From Methylocella tundrae (GTDB lineage Bacteria > Pseudomonadota > Alphaproteobacteria > Rhizobiales > Beijerinckiaceae), in NCBI RefSeq assembly GCF_038024855.1, contig NZ_CP139089.1:1674001-1738000 (forward strand): a stretch of 64,000 bases of DNA, in the 5' to 3' direction. Within the stretch, counting starts at the first letter, position 1. The number at the start of each line of letters is the position of its first letter. The notes below the pieces were generated by a model. The model saw only the letters and a program-made list of their open reading frames with translations, was not told the DNA's origin and ran no database searches. Below, piece by piece: positions 52,666-62,719 of this stretch. A program made the position numbers and the translations under genes.

Positions 52666-52859
52666 GATGTGCCGCCTCTGCTGAACGTCCGAAGATGACG
52701 TAGCAATCCCGTATCGTCGTTTGCTGTCAAGCCGAGGTCGCCACGCACCGCTGCGCACGATGAATGACGTCGCTATCTCCCGATGGGCTGAAGTCGGCGG
52801 CTCGCCGCGCGCGCGCCCGCGGTTGCCGCGACCATCGATTCTGCAACGCGAGACACGCG

Positions 52860-53110
52860 GTTGCAGGCGATCGCCTGCTCGCGCCGCTGGATGGGCGCGA
52901 TCCATTCTGGACAGACTGCATCGTTCGACGCCATCGCCGGCGCCCAGCATCTCGCCGAGCGCATATCTGCCGCCTTGCGCCGCTGGCTTTCCTCCCGCCC
53001 AAAATCATGCAGGCGGTCGCTGACGGTCTGCTGCCGCCGGCCTGACGGTCTGTCGCCTTCCCCAGGCCTGCTCAACGCCCCGGCCATCCAAGAGCAAATG
53101 CTCGGCCTTA
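52860..53110 (+). pseudogene. degenerate C-terminal remnant of a site-specific recombinase
   Basis: Short homologous segments appear in different frames: IAGAQHLAER, then ICRLAPLAFLPPKIMQAVAD plus GLLPPA, then LLNAPAIQEQMLGL. Joined, they resemble the HTH tail of large serine recombinases common in this group, where IARLAFLAPDIV.AI..G is followed by LP..W.EQ. At least two frameshifts are needed. The region 52666-53725 has no intact gene. Confidence 0.45.
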
Positions 53111-53488
53111 GCTGGGACGAGGCTTCCAAGCGCTCCCGCCGCTCACCGCAAGCTCGATGTGACCCGACCGAAGCGGGACGCACTTGTCTCGGTCCATCCC
53201 CCCGCACAAGCCCAAATCGAACCGCTCTGCGCGAGAATCGAACCGGTCTCGGGCGCCCGTAATTCCGAAATCCCGCACATTGGAAAACGCCCCAGAGACC
53301 GGGGCCTGAAAAGCGCCGAGGAGCGGGCGGATTCCGCTGCATGAGAGTCTCCGGGACGCTGGCCGCCGCACCAAGATCCCGAAACCGCGGGCCTTTTCGC
53401 CGAGACTGCGCCCGTTCCGGAATCGCGGGAATGCGTGGCTGACGACGCAGTCCACCGCGAACCGGTCTCACCTCGAAATTTCTGGTTA

Positions 53489-53674
53489 ACAGGGAAAATA
53501 CAGGGAAAAGGCGTCGAATATTGATCGAGGACGCGCGATAGAAGGCCGTTTTCCATTGCGAACACAGATCTTTAGCAAACAAATTCCCTAGCGAAAAAAC
53601 AGGGAAATCGTTCGCGGCGATCAGGGAGGGACCGAGCGTCTGGCAGGGATTAGGCTTGCGGGTTCAGGGAAAAA
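53489..53674 (+). repeat. dispersed direct repeats of ACAGGGAAA
   Basis: ACAGGGAAAA occurs at 53489 and 53500, ACAGGGAAA at 53599 and TCAGGGAAAAA near 53664, with a further TCAGGGAGGG near 53621. The stretch follows the recombinase remnant and ends close to the ImmA/IrrE gene. It may mark the boundary of an old mobile element. Confidence 0.4.
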
Positions 53675-53725
53675 GCTAGGGCGGCGAAGCGTCAAGAGCA
53701 GGGGCAGGCTTGGCCTCGAGCTCAA

Positions 53726-54544
53726 TCATTGACCCTCGTCGTCTTCGGAATCGGAAGCCTCAAAGGCAAGCAGCGTGATGGCGAAGCCTCGACTCTGGGT
53801 GAGGGTCTGCACAATCAGGGCGTCTCGGCTAGGACGCGCGACCCAGTCGCGGGCGATAGCTTCTTCATGTGCGGAAAGGCCGCTGGCGTCAACGACAGAC
53901 GGTAAAATCGGGAGTCGATCGCCACGCTGGCAGGAAAGCCAAGGAAAGGCGGAACGCCGCTCGATATAGCGAACGATCCCTTCCGAGCTGAAAACCAGGG
54001 CGCAGGACTCGTCGTGGAGTTCGACATAGCGGCGCGCGGCGGACTCGCGGCTGAGTCCCAATTCATCCGATAGCGCGATGGCGCGCGCGAGATCGGGAAG
54101 GCCGTGCAGATAGCGCCGCGCAAGCCGTTTCGGCGCAAGCAGCTCGATGGCGAAGCGGCTCGCTTCAGCCTCCTGGATCGCGCGTCGCGCCGCGGCCGGC
54201 GGCGGCCTGCCCCACGGCGTTCCGATATCGGATCGCGAACAGGCGAAGCCAGAACCGTCCTCGGGCGTGTGCCATGGATTGAGGAAATGCCCGAGTTCAT
54301 GCGCCAGCGTGAACAGGCGCCTCGTCTTGGACGACGCGCTGTTGATCGCGATCATGCCGACGTTACGGTCGGCCGGCGTGACGAGAGCGCCCTCAAGGCC
54401 GCGCAATGGCGCCTCTCTGATCTCGACAATGTCGAGCGCCATGGCAATGGCGGCGACGGGAACCTCGCCGCTCTCGTGCCCCAGCTGGTCATGAATCGCC
54501 GCAGCGAGGCGGTCGGGGTTCGGTCCCGCCTCTTCAATCGACAT
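53726..54544 (-). CDS. ImmA/IrrE-family metallo-endopeptidase
   Basis: A 272-residue protein with the zinc-protease motif LAHELGHFLN near residue 85 and a downstream glutamate region (IQEAEASRFAIELLAPKRL), as in ImmA/IrrE peptidases that cleave repressors of mobile elements or act in stress response. I start it at the ATG at 54544 (MSIEEAGPNPDRL). A longer frame to 54619 would overlap residual methyltransferase sequence on the other strand, so its first 25 residues are doubtful. No partner HTH repressor is seen next to it, although such genes usually have one. Confidence 0.75.
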   Translation of the reverse strand: MSIEEAGPNPDRLAAAIHDQLGHESGEVPVAAIAMALDIVEIREAPLRGLEGALVTPADRNVGMIAINSASSKTRRLFTLAHELGHFLNPWHTPEDGSGFACSRSDIGTPWGRPPPAAARRAIQEAEASRFAIELLAPKRLARRYLHGLPDLARAIALSDELGLSRESAARRYVELHDESCALVFSSEGIVRYIERRSAFPWLSCQRGDRLPILPSVVDASGLSAHEEAIARDWVARPSRDALIVQTLTQSRGFAITLLAFEASDSEDDEGQ

Positions 54545-54584
54545 GCGATCGAGCGCAAGCACGGCGTTCAGCCGCCGGCCCCCG

Positions 54585-55275
54585 TCTTGCGGCGTCGCTT
54601 GAGCAACGTCCGCTCTCATGGAGGACGCGAAGGCCGAGATGGTCTTTACGGATCCGCCTTACAATGTCGCGATCGAGGGTCACGTCAGCGGACTTGAAGA
54701 ATCTGATCGTCTGGGCGAAGGACAATGGCGGCATGGGTTCGTTCTATCGCTCCCGGCACGAGCTGATCTTCGCGTTCAAGAACGGGACCGCCGCGCATCA
54801 CAACAGTTTCGAGCTTGGCCAGCATGGACGCTACCGGACGAACGTCTGGGAGTATCGCGGCGTCAACACCCTGAAGGCCGGACGCGCCGATGAACTGGCG
54901 CTGCACCCGACGGTCAAACCTGTCGCGATGATCGCCGAGGCGATCAAGGATGTTTCGCGCCGCGGCGGCGTCGTGCTCGATCTGTTCGGCGGGTCTGGCT
55001 CGACGTTGATCGCGGCGCAGAAGACCGGCCGGCGCGCGAGATTATGCGAGCTCGACCCGGTCTATTGCGACCGGATCATCCGTCGCTGGGAGCTCTTCGC
55101 CAAGGACGAGGCCGAACAGATCGCCTGCGGCCGCGCCATTGTTGAGATCGGCAACGACGGCGGCCTCGAAGGCGGCGCACTGAGCAGTCCGGGCAAAGGC
55201 GTAAGAGCGGCGAAGGCCGAACCTCAGAGCGCCGGGTGGCCCCCCGCCCGCGCGCGCCAGCCCATCGAAGGCTGA
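54585..55275 (+). pseudogene. broken DNA methyltransferase (ParB-associated adenine/cytosine-N4 type)
   Basis: The catalytic motif is present (ALMEDAKAEMVFTDPPYNV, then IEGHVSG), but the chain then jumps frame directly to LKNLIVWAKDNGGMGSFYRS and on to the SAM-binding DLFGGSGSTLIAAQ. In intact relatives about 60 residues separate these segments, so an internal deletion with frameshift has removed the middle. Upstream, one frame gives SCGVA, a stop, then ATSALMED, matching CGDAT...ALMED, so the ParB-like N-terminus is also lost. The 3' part stays open for 203 codons from 54664 but cannot make a working enzyme alone. Confidence 0.8.
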
Positions 55276-55282
55276 CGCGACG

Positions 55283-56008
55283 ATGCCGCGCGATCGCAAA
55301 CCCCGCCTGCCGCCGGCCGAGTCGAGCTCCTACGAGGTCGGCTATGGCAAGCCGCCGACCGCGTCGCGGTTTCAGCCAGGCCGCTCGGACAATCCGAAGG
55401 GCCGCCCCAACGGCGCGGCCAACAGGCTCCCGGCGCTCAACGAGGAGCGGCTCAAGAGCATCATCCTTGAAGAGGCCTATCGCAGCATCATGGTCAACGA
55501 CGGCAAGCGGCAGGCCTCGATCCCAATGGCCCAGGCGGTCGTCCGCGCCATCGCCGTCAGCGCAGCGCGTGGCCAGCCTCGCGCCCAGCAACTGTTCGCG
55601 ACGCTTCTCTCCGAGACGGAGCGCGCCAACAAGGCGGCGTACGACGACTATCTGAAAACGGCGATCGAATATAAACAGCACTGGGAGGAAATCCTCGACC
55701 GGCGCGAACGGCTCGGCCTCTCTGGCCCCGAGCCCCTCCCCCATCCCGACGACATTATCCTCGACTTTCGGAGAAACGAGGTCGTCATCAAGGGCCCAAT
55801 GACCCGCCAGGACAAGATCGAGTGGGACCGCCTCTACGCCCGCGTCGAGGAATCAGACCGCGAGATCGAGGAAATGACCGCGAGCCTCAAAGACCCAGAG
55901 AACGAACACTACCAAACCTTCATCGAGGATGACATCCAGCACGAACGGCGCTTACGCGACATGATCGTCAAAGCGATCGGCGAGCCAAAGGACCGCAGAC
56001 GAAGGTAG
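55283..56008 (+). CDS. DUF5681-domain protein
   Basis: A 241-residue protein whose N-terminus SYEVGYGKPPTASRFQPG and SDNPKGRPNGAAN is the hallmark of the DUF5681 family. The rest is charged and helical (IEESDREIEEMTASLKDPE is close to coiled coil). In many alphaproteobacteria such genes directly follow a ParB/methyltransferase gene of prophage-like islands, as here. The start lies 7 bases after the methyltransferase frame. The function is unknown; a phage-packaging or DNA-binding role has been supposed for such neighbours. Confidence 0.7.
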   Translation: MPRDRKPRLPPAESSSYEVGYGKPPTASRFQPGRSDNPKGRPNGAANRLPALNEERLKSIILEEAYRSIMVNDGKRQASIPMAQAVVRAIAVSAARGQPRAQQLFATLLSETERANKAAYDDYLKTAIEYKQHWEEILDRRERLGLSGPEPLPHPDDIILDFRRNEVVIKGPMTRQDKIEWDRLYARVEESDREIEEMTASLKDPENEHYQTFIEDDIQHERRLRDMIVKAIGEPKDRRRR

Positions 56009-56178
56009 CGTCCTAAAGTGTGTTGATTTCCACAAGGACGCAACCCGGATTTTTTCGCTGAGAAGTTCGCGATGAAAATCTCGCGTCAGTTCGAAGCGGA
56101 AATCAACAGTCTGGACCACGCCTTGCCATAGTGACGCCCGCTTTTCCGTGCTAAATGCCAACCTATGAAAGATGAGAT

Positions 56179-56622
56179 GTGAACCGTCCGACCGTTTGCT
56201 TTGCGCTTTGGTTCGTCGCCGTACTTGCGGCCGCGATAGTGCTTGTTCCGGTCTCGGCTTCGGCCCATCCGGGTCACCGCGATTCGGAAATGGTCTCCCA
56301 CCGCGATCAACAAACGATCGACATAACCTCTCCGAAAACATTGGCGGGGGGTCAGATCTCCCCGGTCTACGCCGTATTTAGCCAGGCTGTGAGAGACCTT
56401 TCCGCTGAACCAACGCTCCTTGACGCTCTGCCGGAGCACGGATCCTGTCAGGACGAATGCTGCTGCTCGGGCATGGGCTGCTGTTTCGGCGTCAGCGTCC
56501 CCGGCGAAGCTCCGATTGCGCCACTCTTTGGCGCGGGTGCGAAATACTCGGTCTCGCCTCCCGTCTCCGCAAGGGGAATAACGCCGGCATCCCTGCTCGA
56601 ACCGCCAAACGCCTTCGTCTGA
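56179..56622 (+). CDS. Cys-rich secreted protein at the head of the metal-efflux cluster
   Basis: A 147-residue protein from a GTG at 56179. The signal peptide (CFALWFVAVLAAAIVLVPVSASA) is followed by a His-containing start (HPGHRDSEM). Near the middle comes a cysteine knot, CQDECCCSGMGCC: seven cysteines in 13 residues, a likely Cu(I)-binding site. The C-terminal half is Pro and Ala rich (FGAGAKYSVSPPVSARG). It lies 67 bases upstream of the RND adaptor gene. Role as a periplasmic copper sink or sensor is inferred. The exact start is uncertain because the ribosome binding site is weak. Confidence 0.65.
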   Translation: MNRPTVCFALWFVAVLAAAIVLVPVSASAHPGHRDSEMVSHRDQQTIDITSPKTLAGGQISPVYAVFSQAVRDLSAEPTLLDALPEHGSCQDECCCSGMGCCFGVSVPGEAPIAPLFGAGAKYSVSPPVSARGITPASLLEPPNAFV

Positions 56623-56689
56623 TCGCTTTCCGCCGCTGCCGAACCCAAAGGTCCGGCGGCCGCTGACCGTTCAGCTCGAAGGTAATTCC

Positions 56690-58345
56690 ATGTCAATGAA
56701 ATTCGCCGCGGTCGCCGCGGCACTTCTGTGCGCGCTCCTCGTCGGAGCGCCGCGCCTCATGGCACATGAAGGTCACGATCACGAGACCGCGGCGCCTGTC
56801 GCCTCAAGCAATTTTCCCCGCGCCGAAGCGGTATCCTCAGCCTTTGAACTCGTCGCTATCAAGCAGGGAGCCGAACTCGAAACCTGGCTCGACCGGTTTG
56901 AGACGAACGAACCCGTTCGAGACGCGATCATCGATGTCGAGACGCCTGCTGGTCCAGCAACGGCAGTCAAGGCGCCAAACGGCTCCTATCGCATCCCCGC
57001 GGCATGGGCGAGCGCCCCGGGCCGCTACGATCTGATCTTCACGGTCACGGATGGGGGGAATGTCGACGTGCTCACGGCCACCCTCGTAGTTCCCGTCACA
57101 AGTTCCAGAAAAACGGAGCCCCTGCTGGGTCCCAATCAGGGCTCTCTGCTCGGAGGCGTATCGACCATGGCCGTCGCGGTCGCGAGCCTCTTGTTCGGCG
57201 CCTTCTCAGCCTTGACGCTGCGGAAGCATCCGATCCTGTGGACGCCCTTTATCGCCCTCTTTCTGGTCATCGTGGTCGGGGCGGTCCGGCTGCTGGCGCA
57301 TGAAGGGCACGATCACCCGGACGAAGCGAAAGGCAGTCCTGCTGCTAAAGGCGACCGCTCGCAGATCCTGCCTGACGGCTCGATTTTCATGCCGAAGCCG
57401 ACCCAACGCGTCCTTGCCGTGCGGACGACGGCGAGCCGCGAGGAGGAGCACAAAAGAACGGTCGAACTGCCAGGTCGCATCATTCCGGATCCAAACAAAA
57501 GCGGTCTCGTCCAGGCTGCGGCCGCCGGCCGTCTCTCGGCGCCGCCTGCCGGATTCCCAAGTCTCGGAGCCCGCGTCGAGGCGGGCGACGTCCTCGCCTA
57601 TGTGACCACGCCATTTCTTGCACTCGACCAGCCCACCTTGCGTCAACAGGCGGGCGATCTCGCCCAACAGATCTCGATCGTCGAACGGCGTGTCGCGCGC
57701 TATGAGACGCTTGTTAAGTCGGCCGCCATCGCGCAGGTGACGCTCGATGACGCTCGCCTCGAACTCCAGGGCCTTAAGGCGCGCCGCGCCACCGTCGACA
57801 CGGTCAAGCGCGATCCGGAGGCGCTCGTCGCGCCCGTCGGCGGCGTCATCGCCGCAGCCAATGCCGTGGCTGGCCAGATCGCCGATCCCAACGCCATCCT
57901 GTTTCAGATCGTCGATCCGGCACACCTTTGGGTCGAGGCGCTGTCCTTCAACGCCATGGCGGCCGGTCTAAAAGCTTCCGCGCGCACCTCGGAGGGTCGC
58001 AGCCTTTCACTCGATTTTATTGGGGCCGGCTTCGCGGATCGCAATCAGGCGGCGCCGGTTAATTTTTCGATCGGAGATCCGGCCGGACTTCGGCTCGGGC
58101 AGTTCGTGAGCGTGTTTGCGGAGACGTCCGAGGCGACCGCGGGCCTCGCTTTGCCGCGTGCGAGCGTCGTTCGACGTTCAAACGGCGAAAACGTCGTTTA
58201 TGAGCATGTGGGCGCGGAGCGATTTGAGGCGCGGATCGTCAGAACCCAGCCTCTCGATGGCGACAATGTCCTTGTCGTCGACGGTCTTTCAGCCGGGCGC
58301 AGGGTCGTGACCCAGGCGGCTGAACTTCTCAATCAGGTGAGGTGA
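56690..58345 (+). CDS. RND heavy-metal efflux adaptor protein (CusB/CzcB-like) with extra N-terminal membrane domain
   Basis: A 551-residue protein. Residues 1-24 are a signal sequence and HEGHDH follows. Residues about 45-145 form a beta-rich domain ([18 protein letters not shown]). Two helices lie near residues 160-205, then a second HEGHDH copy. From about residue 235 the membrane fusion protein begins ([21 protein letters not shown], coiled-coil hairpin [21 protein letters not shown], lipoyl half [18 protein letters not shown]). The N-terminal half looks like a separate small membrane protein joined to the adaptor. The stop overlaps the pump gene region. Confidence 0.85.
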   Translation: MSMKFAAVAAALLCALLVGAPRLMAHEGHDHETAAPVASSNFPRAEAVSSAFELVAIKQGAELETWLDRFETNEPVRDAIIDVETPAGPATAVKAPNGSYRIPAAWASAPGRYDLIFTVTDGGNVDVLTATLVVPVTSSRKTEPLLGPNQGSLLGGVSTMAVAVASLLFGAFSALTLRKHPILWTPFIALFLVIVVGAVRLLAHEGHDHPDEAKGSPAAKGDRSQILPDGSIFMPKPTQRVLAVRTTASREEEHKRTVELPGRIIPDPNKSGLVQAAAAGRLSAPPAGFPSLGARVEAGDVLAYVTTPFLALDQPTLRQQAGDLAQQISIVERRVARYETLVKSAAIAQVTLDDARLELQGLKARRATVDTVKRDPEALVAPVGGVIAAANAVAGQIADPNAILFQIVDPAHLWVEALSFNAMAAGLKASARTSEGRSLSLDFIGAGFADRNQAAPVNFSIGDPAGLRLGQFVSVFAETSEATAGLALPRASVVRRSNGENVVYEHVGAERFEARIVRTQPLDGDNVLVVDGLSAGRRVVTQAAELLNQVR

Positions 58346-58350
58346 CGCCG

Positions 58351-61300
58351 ATGTTCACCTTCCTCGTCACACAGTCGCTGCGCAATCGCCTGCTCGTCCT
58401 CGCGATCGCGATGGTCCTGGTGCTCTGGGGCGGCCTTACGCTGAGCCGCCTGCCGGTCGATGTCCTTCCTGATCTCAACAAGCCGACCGTCACGATCATG
58501 ACGGAGGCCGAGGGCCTTGCGCCGCCCGAGGTCGAACAGCTCGTCACTTTCATCATCGAGACGCAAATGAACGGGCTGCCCGGCGTTTCGCGGGTGCGCT
58601 CGGTTTCAGGCGTCGGCCTGTCGATCGTCTACGTCGAGTTCGACTGGGGGACCGACATTTATCGCAATCGCCAGCAGATCGCCGAGCGACTGACTCTCGT
58701 GCGCGATCAATTGCCTGCGAATGTCACGCCACAGATGGGGCCTATCAACTCGATCATGGGACAGATCATGCTGCTGGCCCTGACAGCGCCGGCCGACGTA
58801 TCGCCGATGGACGTGCGCGAGACCGCCGACTTTCTGCTCCGTCCGCGTCTCCTCGCCATTCCGGGCGTCGCCCAGGTGATCCCGATGGGCGGCGAGGTTC
58901 GTCAATACCGGGTGTCGCCTAACCCGGCGGCAATGCGCACGCTCGGCGTTACCTCGGACCAGTTGGAGAAGGCGTTGACCCAGTTCGGCGTCAACACGGG
59001 CGGTGGCTTTACCGATCAATTTTCGCGCGAGTTCCTGGTGCGCAATATCGGCCGCACGCTCAAATTGGAGGATCTGGCGAATACCGTCGTCGCCAACGCC
59101 AGCGGCGCCCCTATCTATCTGCGCCAGATCGCGGAAGTCAGCTTCGGCGCCAAAACGAAGCGCGGCGATGCCGGCTACATGGGTAAGCCTGCGGTCGTCG
59201 TGTCGATCGAAAAACAGCCGGACGTCGACACTGTTCGGCTCACGCGCGACATTGAGGCCGCGCTCAAAGCGATTTCGGCGAGCCTGCCTTCGGGCATCAG
59301 GGCCGACAACATACTGTTCCGGCAAGCCGACTTCATCGAAACCTCGATTCAGAACGTCGAGCGCGTGTTGATCGAGGCCATCGGCGTCGTCGCCATCGTT
59401 CTTTTCGCTTTCCTCCTCAACTGGCGCACAACCGCGATTTCGCTGACAGCGATCCCGGTCTCGATCCTCAGCGCCGCCATCATATTTCACTTGATGGGAT
59501 TATCGATCAATACGATGACGCTTGGGGGCCTCGCCATAGCCATAGGCGAACTCGTCGACGACGCCGTGGTCGATGTCGAAAATATTTTCCGGCGGCTCCG
59601 AGAAAACCGGCACGCTGCGCAAGCTCGATCCGTCTTCGATGTCATTGTCTCCGCGAGTCAGGAGGTTCGGTCCGGCATCATTTATGCGACGATGATCATC
59701 GTTCTCGTGTTCATGCCGCTGTTCGCGCTTTCCGGCATCGAAGGGCGACTTTTCGCTCCACTCGGTCAAGCCTATATCATCTCGATCCTGGCGAGCCTCA
59801 TCGTCTCCATCTCGTTGACGCCGGTTATGGCGTATTACCTGCTGCCGCCCATCGCCAGCCTGCACGAGCACGAAGGCGCGCTCATGCGCATGTTCAAGCG
59901 GGCGAACCGGGCGGCGCTCGAGCGCGCCCTTGATCATCCCCGCCTTGTCATGGCGGCTGCTTTGATCGGCGTAATGGGTGCAGGCGGCGCCGCCGTCATG
60001 CTGCCCCGCGCTTTCCTGCCGCCTTTCAACGAAAGCACTTTAACGATCAACACGGTCTTCACGCCGGGCATATCCCTCGCTGAATCGAACCGTATCGGCC
60101 TCGTCGCCGAACAACTTCTCATGGAGACGCCGGAGGTCAAATCCGTCGGCCGGCGGACGGGGCGCGCCGAGCTTGACGAGCATGCGGAAGGGGTTCACTC
60201 ATCCGAAATTGAGGTCGATCTCGGCAAATCCGCGCGATCGCGCGACGAAGTCGTCGCCGACATCAGGTCGCGCCTCCGCATCCTCCCAATGTCCGTCAAT
60301 ATAGGCCAGCCGATTTCGCACCGGCTCGATCACATGCTGTCAGGCGTGCGGGCGCAGATCGCGCTCAAGATCTTCGGCGAGGATCTCGACGGCCTGCCGC
60401 GCGTCGCGGAAGACCTGCGCGGCAGGCTCGCAAAAATTCAAGGTCTGGTCGATCTTCAAGTCGAGAAGCAGGTCCGCGTTCCGCAGATCGAGATTGCGGT
60501 TGATTACCAAGGAGCAGCGCTCTATGGACTGCAGCCCGCTGCGATCACCGATCAGCTTCAACGGCTGTCCAATGGCAAACTGATGTCGCGTATCGTGGAC
60601 GGCGACAGGCGCTTTGACGTCATCTTGCGCCTCGACGATAGCCGTCGCACGACCGACCGCCTGGCGGACCTCCTCATCGAGTCGCCGTCGGGCTGGATCC
60701 CGATCCGCCAGGTCGCCGAGGTCACGGAGACCGACGGGCTAAACCAGATCCTGCGCGAGAACGGCAAACGTCGCATCGTCGTGCTCGCCAACGCCGACGG
60801 GTCGGCCGATATGGCGCGGATCGTCGCGGACATTCGTAACGAAATCGCGGCGGCGCATTTGCCGAGGGGATTCTTCACGAGCCTCGAAGGGGCGTTTCAG
60901 GCGCAGGAAGAGGCGACCCGGATGATCGGTCTCCTTTCCCTCATTTCGCTCGCGCTCGTATTTGCGATCCTCTTCAGCCGCTATCGCTCAGCCTTGTTCG
61001 CCCTGATGATCATGGGCAGCGTGCCGCTCGCATTGATCGGCAGCGTCGCGGCGCTTTGGATCGCTGGGCAACCTCTCTCGGTCGCTTCGATGATAGGCTT
61101 CATAACGCTGACCGGGATCGCCTCGCGCAATGGCATATTGAAGATCAGCCACACCATCAATCTGTCGCTCCGCGAAGGCGTGCCGTTCGGGCGCGAACTT
61201 GTGATCCGGGGCAGCCTCGAACGGATGACGCCGGTGCTCATGACCGCGCTATCGGCCGGGGTTGCGCTCGTGCCGCTCTTGATCGACGGCCATGCGCCGG

Positions 61301-61488
61301 GAAAGGAAATTCTGCATCCGGTCGCCGTCACCATTTTTGGCGGACTCGTCAGCGCGACGCTGCTCGACGCCTTCTTAACGCCCATCCTGTTCATGCAATT
61401 TGGCCGCAAGCCATTGGAGAATCTACATGCGTTGGACCCCGCGCGCCTATCGCCTTCCACCGCGGCGACGCCCTTGCAATCTTATTGA
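58351..61488 (+). CDS. RND heavy-metal efflux pump (CusA/CzcA family)
   Basis: A 1045-residue inner membrane pump. I start it at the ATG at 58351 with GAGGTGA five bases upstream; a GTG at 58342 is possible. Features: [26 protein letters not shown] start (porter domain), [18 protein letters not shown] with the proton-relay Asp pair in TM4, and [20 protein letters not shown] with GVALVPLLI late in the chain. With the adaptor it expels monovalent copper/silver or divalent cations from the periplasm. No outer membrane channel gene is present in the window. Metal specificity is inferred from the adjacent CopA and Cys/Met-rich proteins. Confidence 0.9.
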   Translation: MFTFLVTQSLRNRLLVLAIAMVLVLWGGLTLSRLPVDVLPDLNKPTVTIMTEAEGLAPPEVEQLVTFIIETQMNGLPGVSRVRSVSGVGLSIVYVEFDWGTDIYRNRQQIAERLTLVRDQLPANVTPQMGPINSIMGQIMLLALTAPADVSPMDVRETADFLLRPRLLAIPGVAQVIPMGGEVRQYRVSPNPAAMRTLGVTSDQLEKALTQFGVNTGGGFTDQFSREFLVRNIGRTLKLEDLANTVVANASGAPIYLRQIAEVSFGAKTKRGDAGYMGKPAVVVSIEKQPDVDTVRLTRDIEAALKAISASLPSGIRADNILFRQADFIETSIQNVERVLIEAIGVVAIVLFAFLLNWRTTAISLTAIPVSILSAAIIFHLMGLSINTMTLGGLAIAIGELVDDAVVDVENIFRRLRENRHAAQARSVFDVIVSASQEVRSGIIYATMIIVLVFMPLFALSGIEGRLFAPLGQAYIISILASLIVSISLTPVMAYYLLPPIASLHEHEGALMRMFKRANRAALERALDHPRLVMAAALIGVMGAGGAAVMLPRAFLPPFNESTLTINTVFTPGISLAESNRIGLVAEQLLMETPEVKSVGRRTGRAELDEHAEGVHSSEIEVDLGKSARSRDEVVADIRSRLRILPMSVNIGQPISHRLDHMLSGVRAQIALKIFGEDLDGLPRVAEDLRGRLAKIQGLVDLQVEKQVRVPQIEIAVDYQGAALYGLQPAAITDQLQRLSNGKLMSRIVDGDRRFDVILRLDDSRRTTDRLADLLIESPSGWIPIRQVAEVTETDGLNQILRENGKRRIVVLANADGSADMARIVADIRNEIAAAHLPRGFFTSLEGAFQAQEEATRMIGLLSLISLALVFAILFSRYRSALFALMIMGSVPLALIGSVAALWIAGQPLSVASMIGFITLTGIASRNGILKISHTINLSLREGVPFGRELVIRGSLERMTPVLMTALSAGVALVPLLIDGHAPGKEILHPVAVTIFGGLVSATLLDAFLTPILFMQFGRKPLENLHALDPARLSPSTAATPLQSY

Positions 61489-61507
61489 GCCAACAAAGGA
61501 GAAGATC

Positions 61508-61873
61508 ATGAAAGCGATGCTCATTTCGACCGGGGTGCTGTTCGCGGCCGCCGGATTTGCGCTTGCGCACGACCAGAAGGGTCCGCATGGTGGCCATCAG
61601 GTCGATGCAGGAAAGATGCACGTCGAATTGCTCGTCAAGGACGCCACGATCGACGTTTATCTCGCCGACGAACTGGCCAAGCCAGTCGATGCGTCTGGCT
61701 ACAAGGGGCTTGCGATTCTCATCATTGGCGGCAAGGCCGCCCGCATTCCGCTGGCTCCGGTTGGAAGCGACAAGCTCACTGGCACGGCGCCTGCCGAGGT
61801 CAAGGGCGAGCCAAAGGGGGCCGTGCAGATCACGTCCCCGTCCGGCGCCACAGTCCAGGGAAAGTTCGACTAA
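61508..61873 (+). CDS. small periplasmic protein of the metal-efflux operon
   Basis: A 121-residue protein behind AAAGGAGAAG, with a signal peptide (MKAMLISTGVLFAAAGFALA). It then begins HDQKGPHGGHQVDAGKMHVEL, His-rich and probably metal-binding, followed by a beta-rich domain (LVKDATIDVYLADE, KGLAILIIGGKAARI). It starts 19 bases after the RND pump stop and ends before a hairpin. Its layout resembles small copper-binding proteins found next to efflux pumps; no family name is certain. Confidence 0.7.
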   Translation: MKAMLISTGVLFAAAGFALAHDQKGPHGGHQVDAGKMHVELLVKDATIDVYLADELAKPVDASGYKGLAILIIGGKAARIPLAPVGSDKLTGTAPAEVKGEPKGAVQITSPSGATVQGKFD

Positions 61874-61896
61874 AATTCATGTATGGATTCTGAAGC

Positions 61897-61915
61897 GAAA
61901 GGCAATTTGCCTTTC
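61897..61915 (+). terminator. hairpin after the metal-efflux operon
   Basis: GAAAGGC and GCCTTTC pair around AATTT, giving a 7-bp stem 23 bases after the stop codon. The T-rich arm ends in CTTTCC but no long T-tract follows. It may end transcription of the operon. Confidence 0.45.
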
Positions 61916-61987
61916 CTCGCCGGTTCAGAGTTCCACGACGAGATGTGGTGAAACCCGATACCCTCGTTTGCACGGCCGGCGGCGCGA

Positions 61988-62500
61988 TCACATTGCGCCG
62001 CAATCGACGCCAATCAGCTGATCGGCGATTTTCTTCTGCTCGTCAGTCAAAACTGCATACAGTTTGACCGTTGCCGGTTTGACCGCCTTCAGGGATTCGA
62101 GCATGGCCTCCATGCCGCCGATGCGGGCGTCCATCCGCTCAACGACGCCGCCCTTTTGCATCGCTCCCATCATGCTTTCGCGCATGTCCTGCATGACCTT
62201 CACCCGGCCCTTGACGGTCTCGGCATATCCGTTCCAGGCTTCGGTTTGGGCGTCGGTTATCTTAAGCTCATCCTTCAGATAGGCGAGCCGCCCCGAAACC
62301 ATGGCGCCCATCCTTGCCTGGCCGCCGCGCATCATGCCCTGGCCCATCATTCCGCGCCCCATCATGCCCATCGTCGGGCAGCCGCCGCCCATCATCCCCA
62401 TCGTGGGCGCTGCCTGATCGTCGTCTTCGGCGATGGACGGTGAGAGGACGGCTCCACTCAATGCGAAACCAAGAGCGGCCGTTGCGAAGAACTTGTTCAT
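61988..62500 (-). CDS. Spy/CpxP-like periplasmic LTXXQ-family protein, Met-rich
   Basis: A 170-residue protein with a signal peptide (MNKFFATAALGFALSGAVLS). It has a remarkable Met/Gly-rich segment (TMGMMGGGCPTMGMMGRGMM) near residues 33-60, suited to Cu(I) binding. The helical part carries LAYLKDELKITDAQTEAWNGYAETV and a later LTDEQKKIADQLIG, the LTXXQ pattern of Spy/CpxP proteins. It is convergent with the RND operon and points the same way as the CopA gene. A copper-binding chaperone role is inferred. Confidence 0.75.
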   Translation of the reverse strand: MNKFFATAALGFALSGAVLSPSIAEDDDQAAPTMGMMGGGCPTMGMMGRGMMGQGMMRGGQARMGAMVSGRLAYLKDELKITDAQTEAWNGYAETVKGRVKVMQDMRESMMGAMQKGGVVERMDARIGGMEAMLESLKAVKPATVKLYAVLTDEQKKIADQLIGVDCGAM

Positions 62501-62719
62501 TGCAGTGCTCTTTCTGTTCTCACTCGACAACACAACTCGAAATATTATTCTCCTTATCCGCCTCGCCGGCATTGACCGAGAGCAATTTGTGGACGTTGAG
62601 ATGGGACGCGCGCTTGGATGCGCCCTCAGAGTCTGCACATGCTGACGCTTGCTCACATGAATGAAAGCTCGTCGGCAGAATCGACCTCGGGCTTGGGCGC
62701 TAAGCGGCTGACTCATCGT

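Noticed and set aside
52773..53582. 269-residue open frame on the minus strand
   Set aside because: It is antisense to recognisable recombinase fragments and has an Arg/Pro-rich composition without motifs. It is probably chance in GC-rich decayed DNA.
62433..62645. Plus-strand frames opposite the Spy-like gene promoter
   Set aside because: They lie in the region upstream of the minus-strand gene and show no motif.
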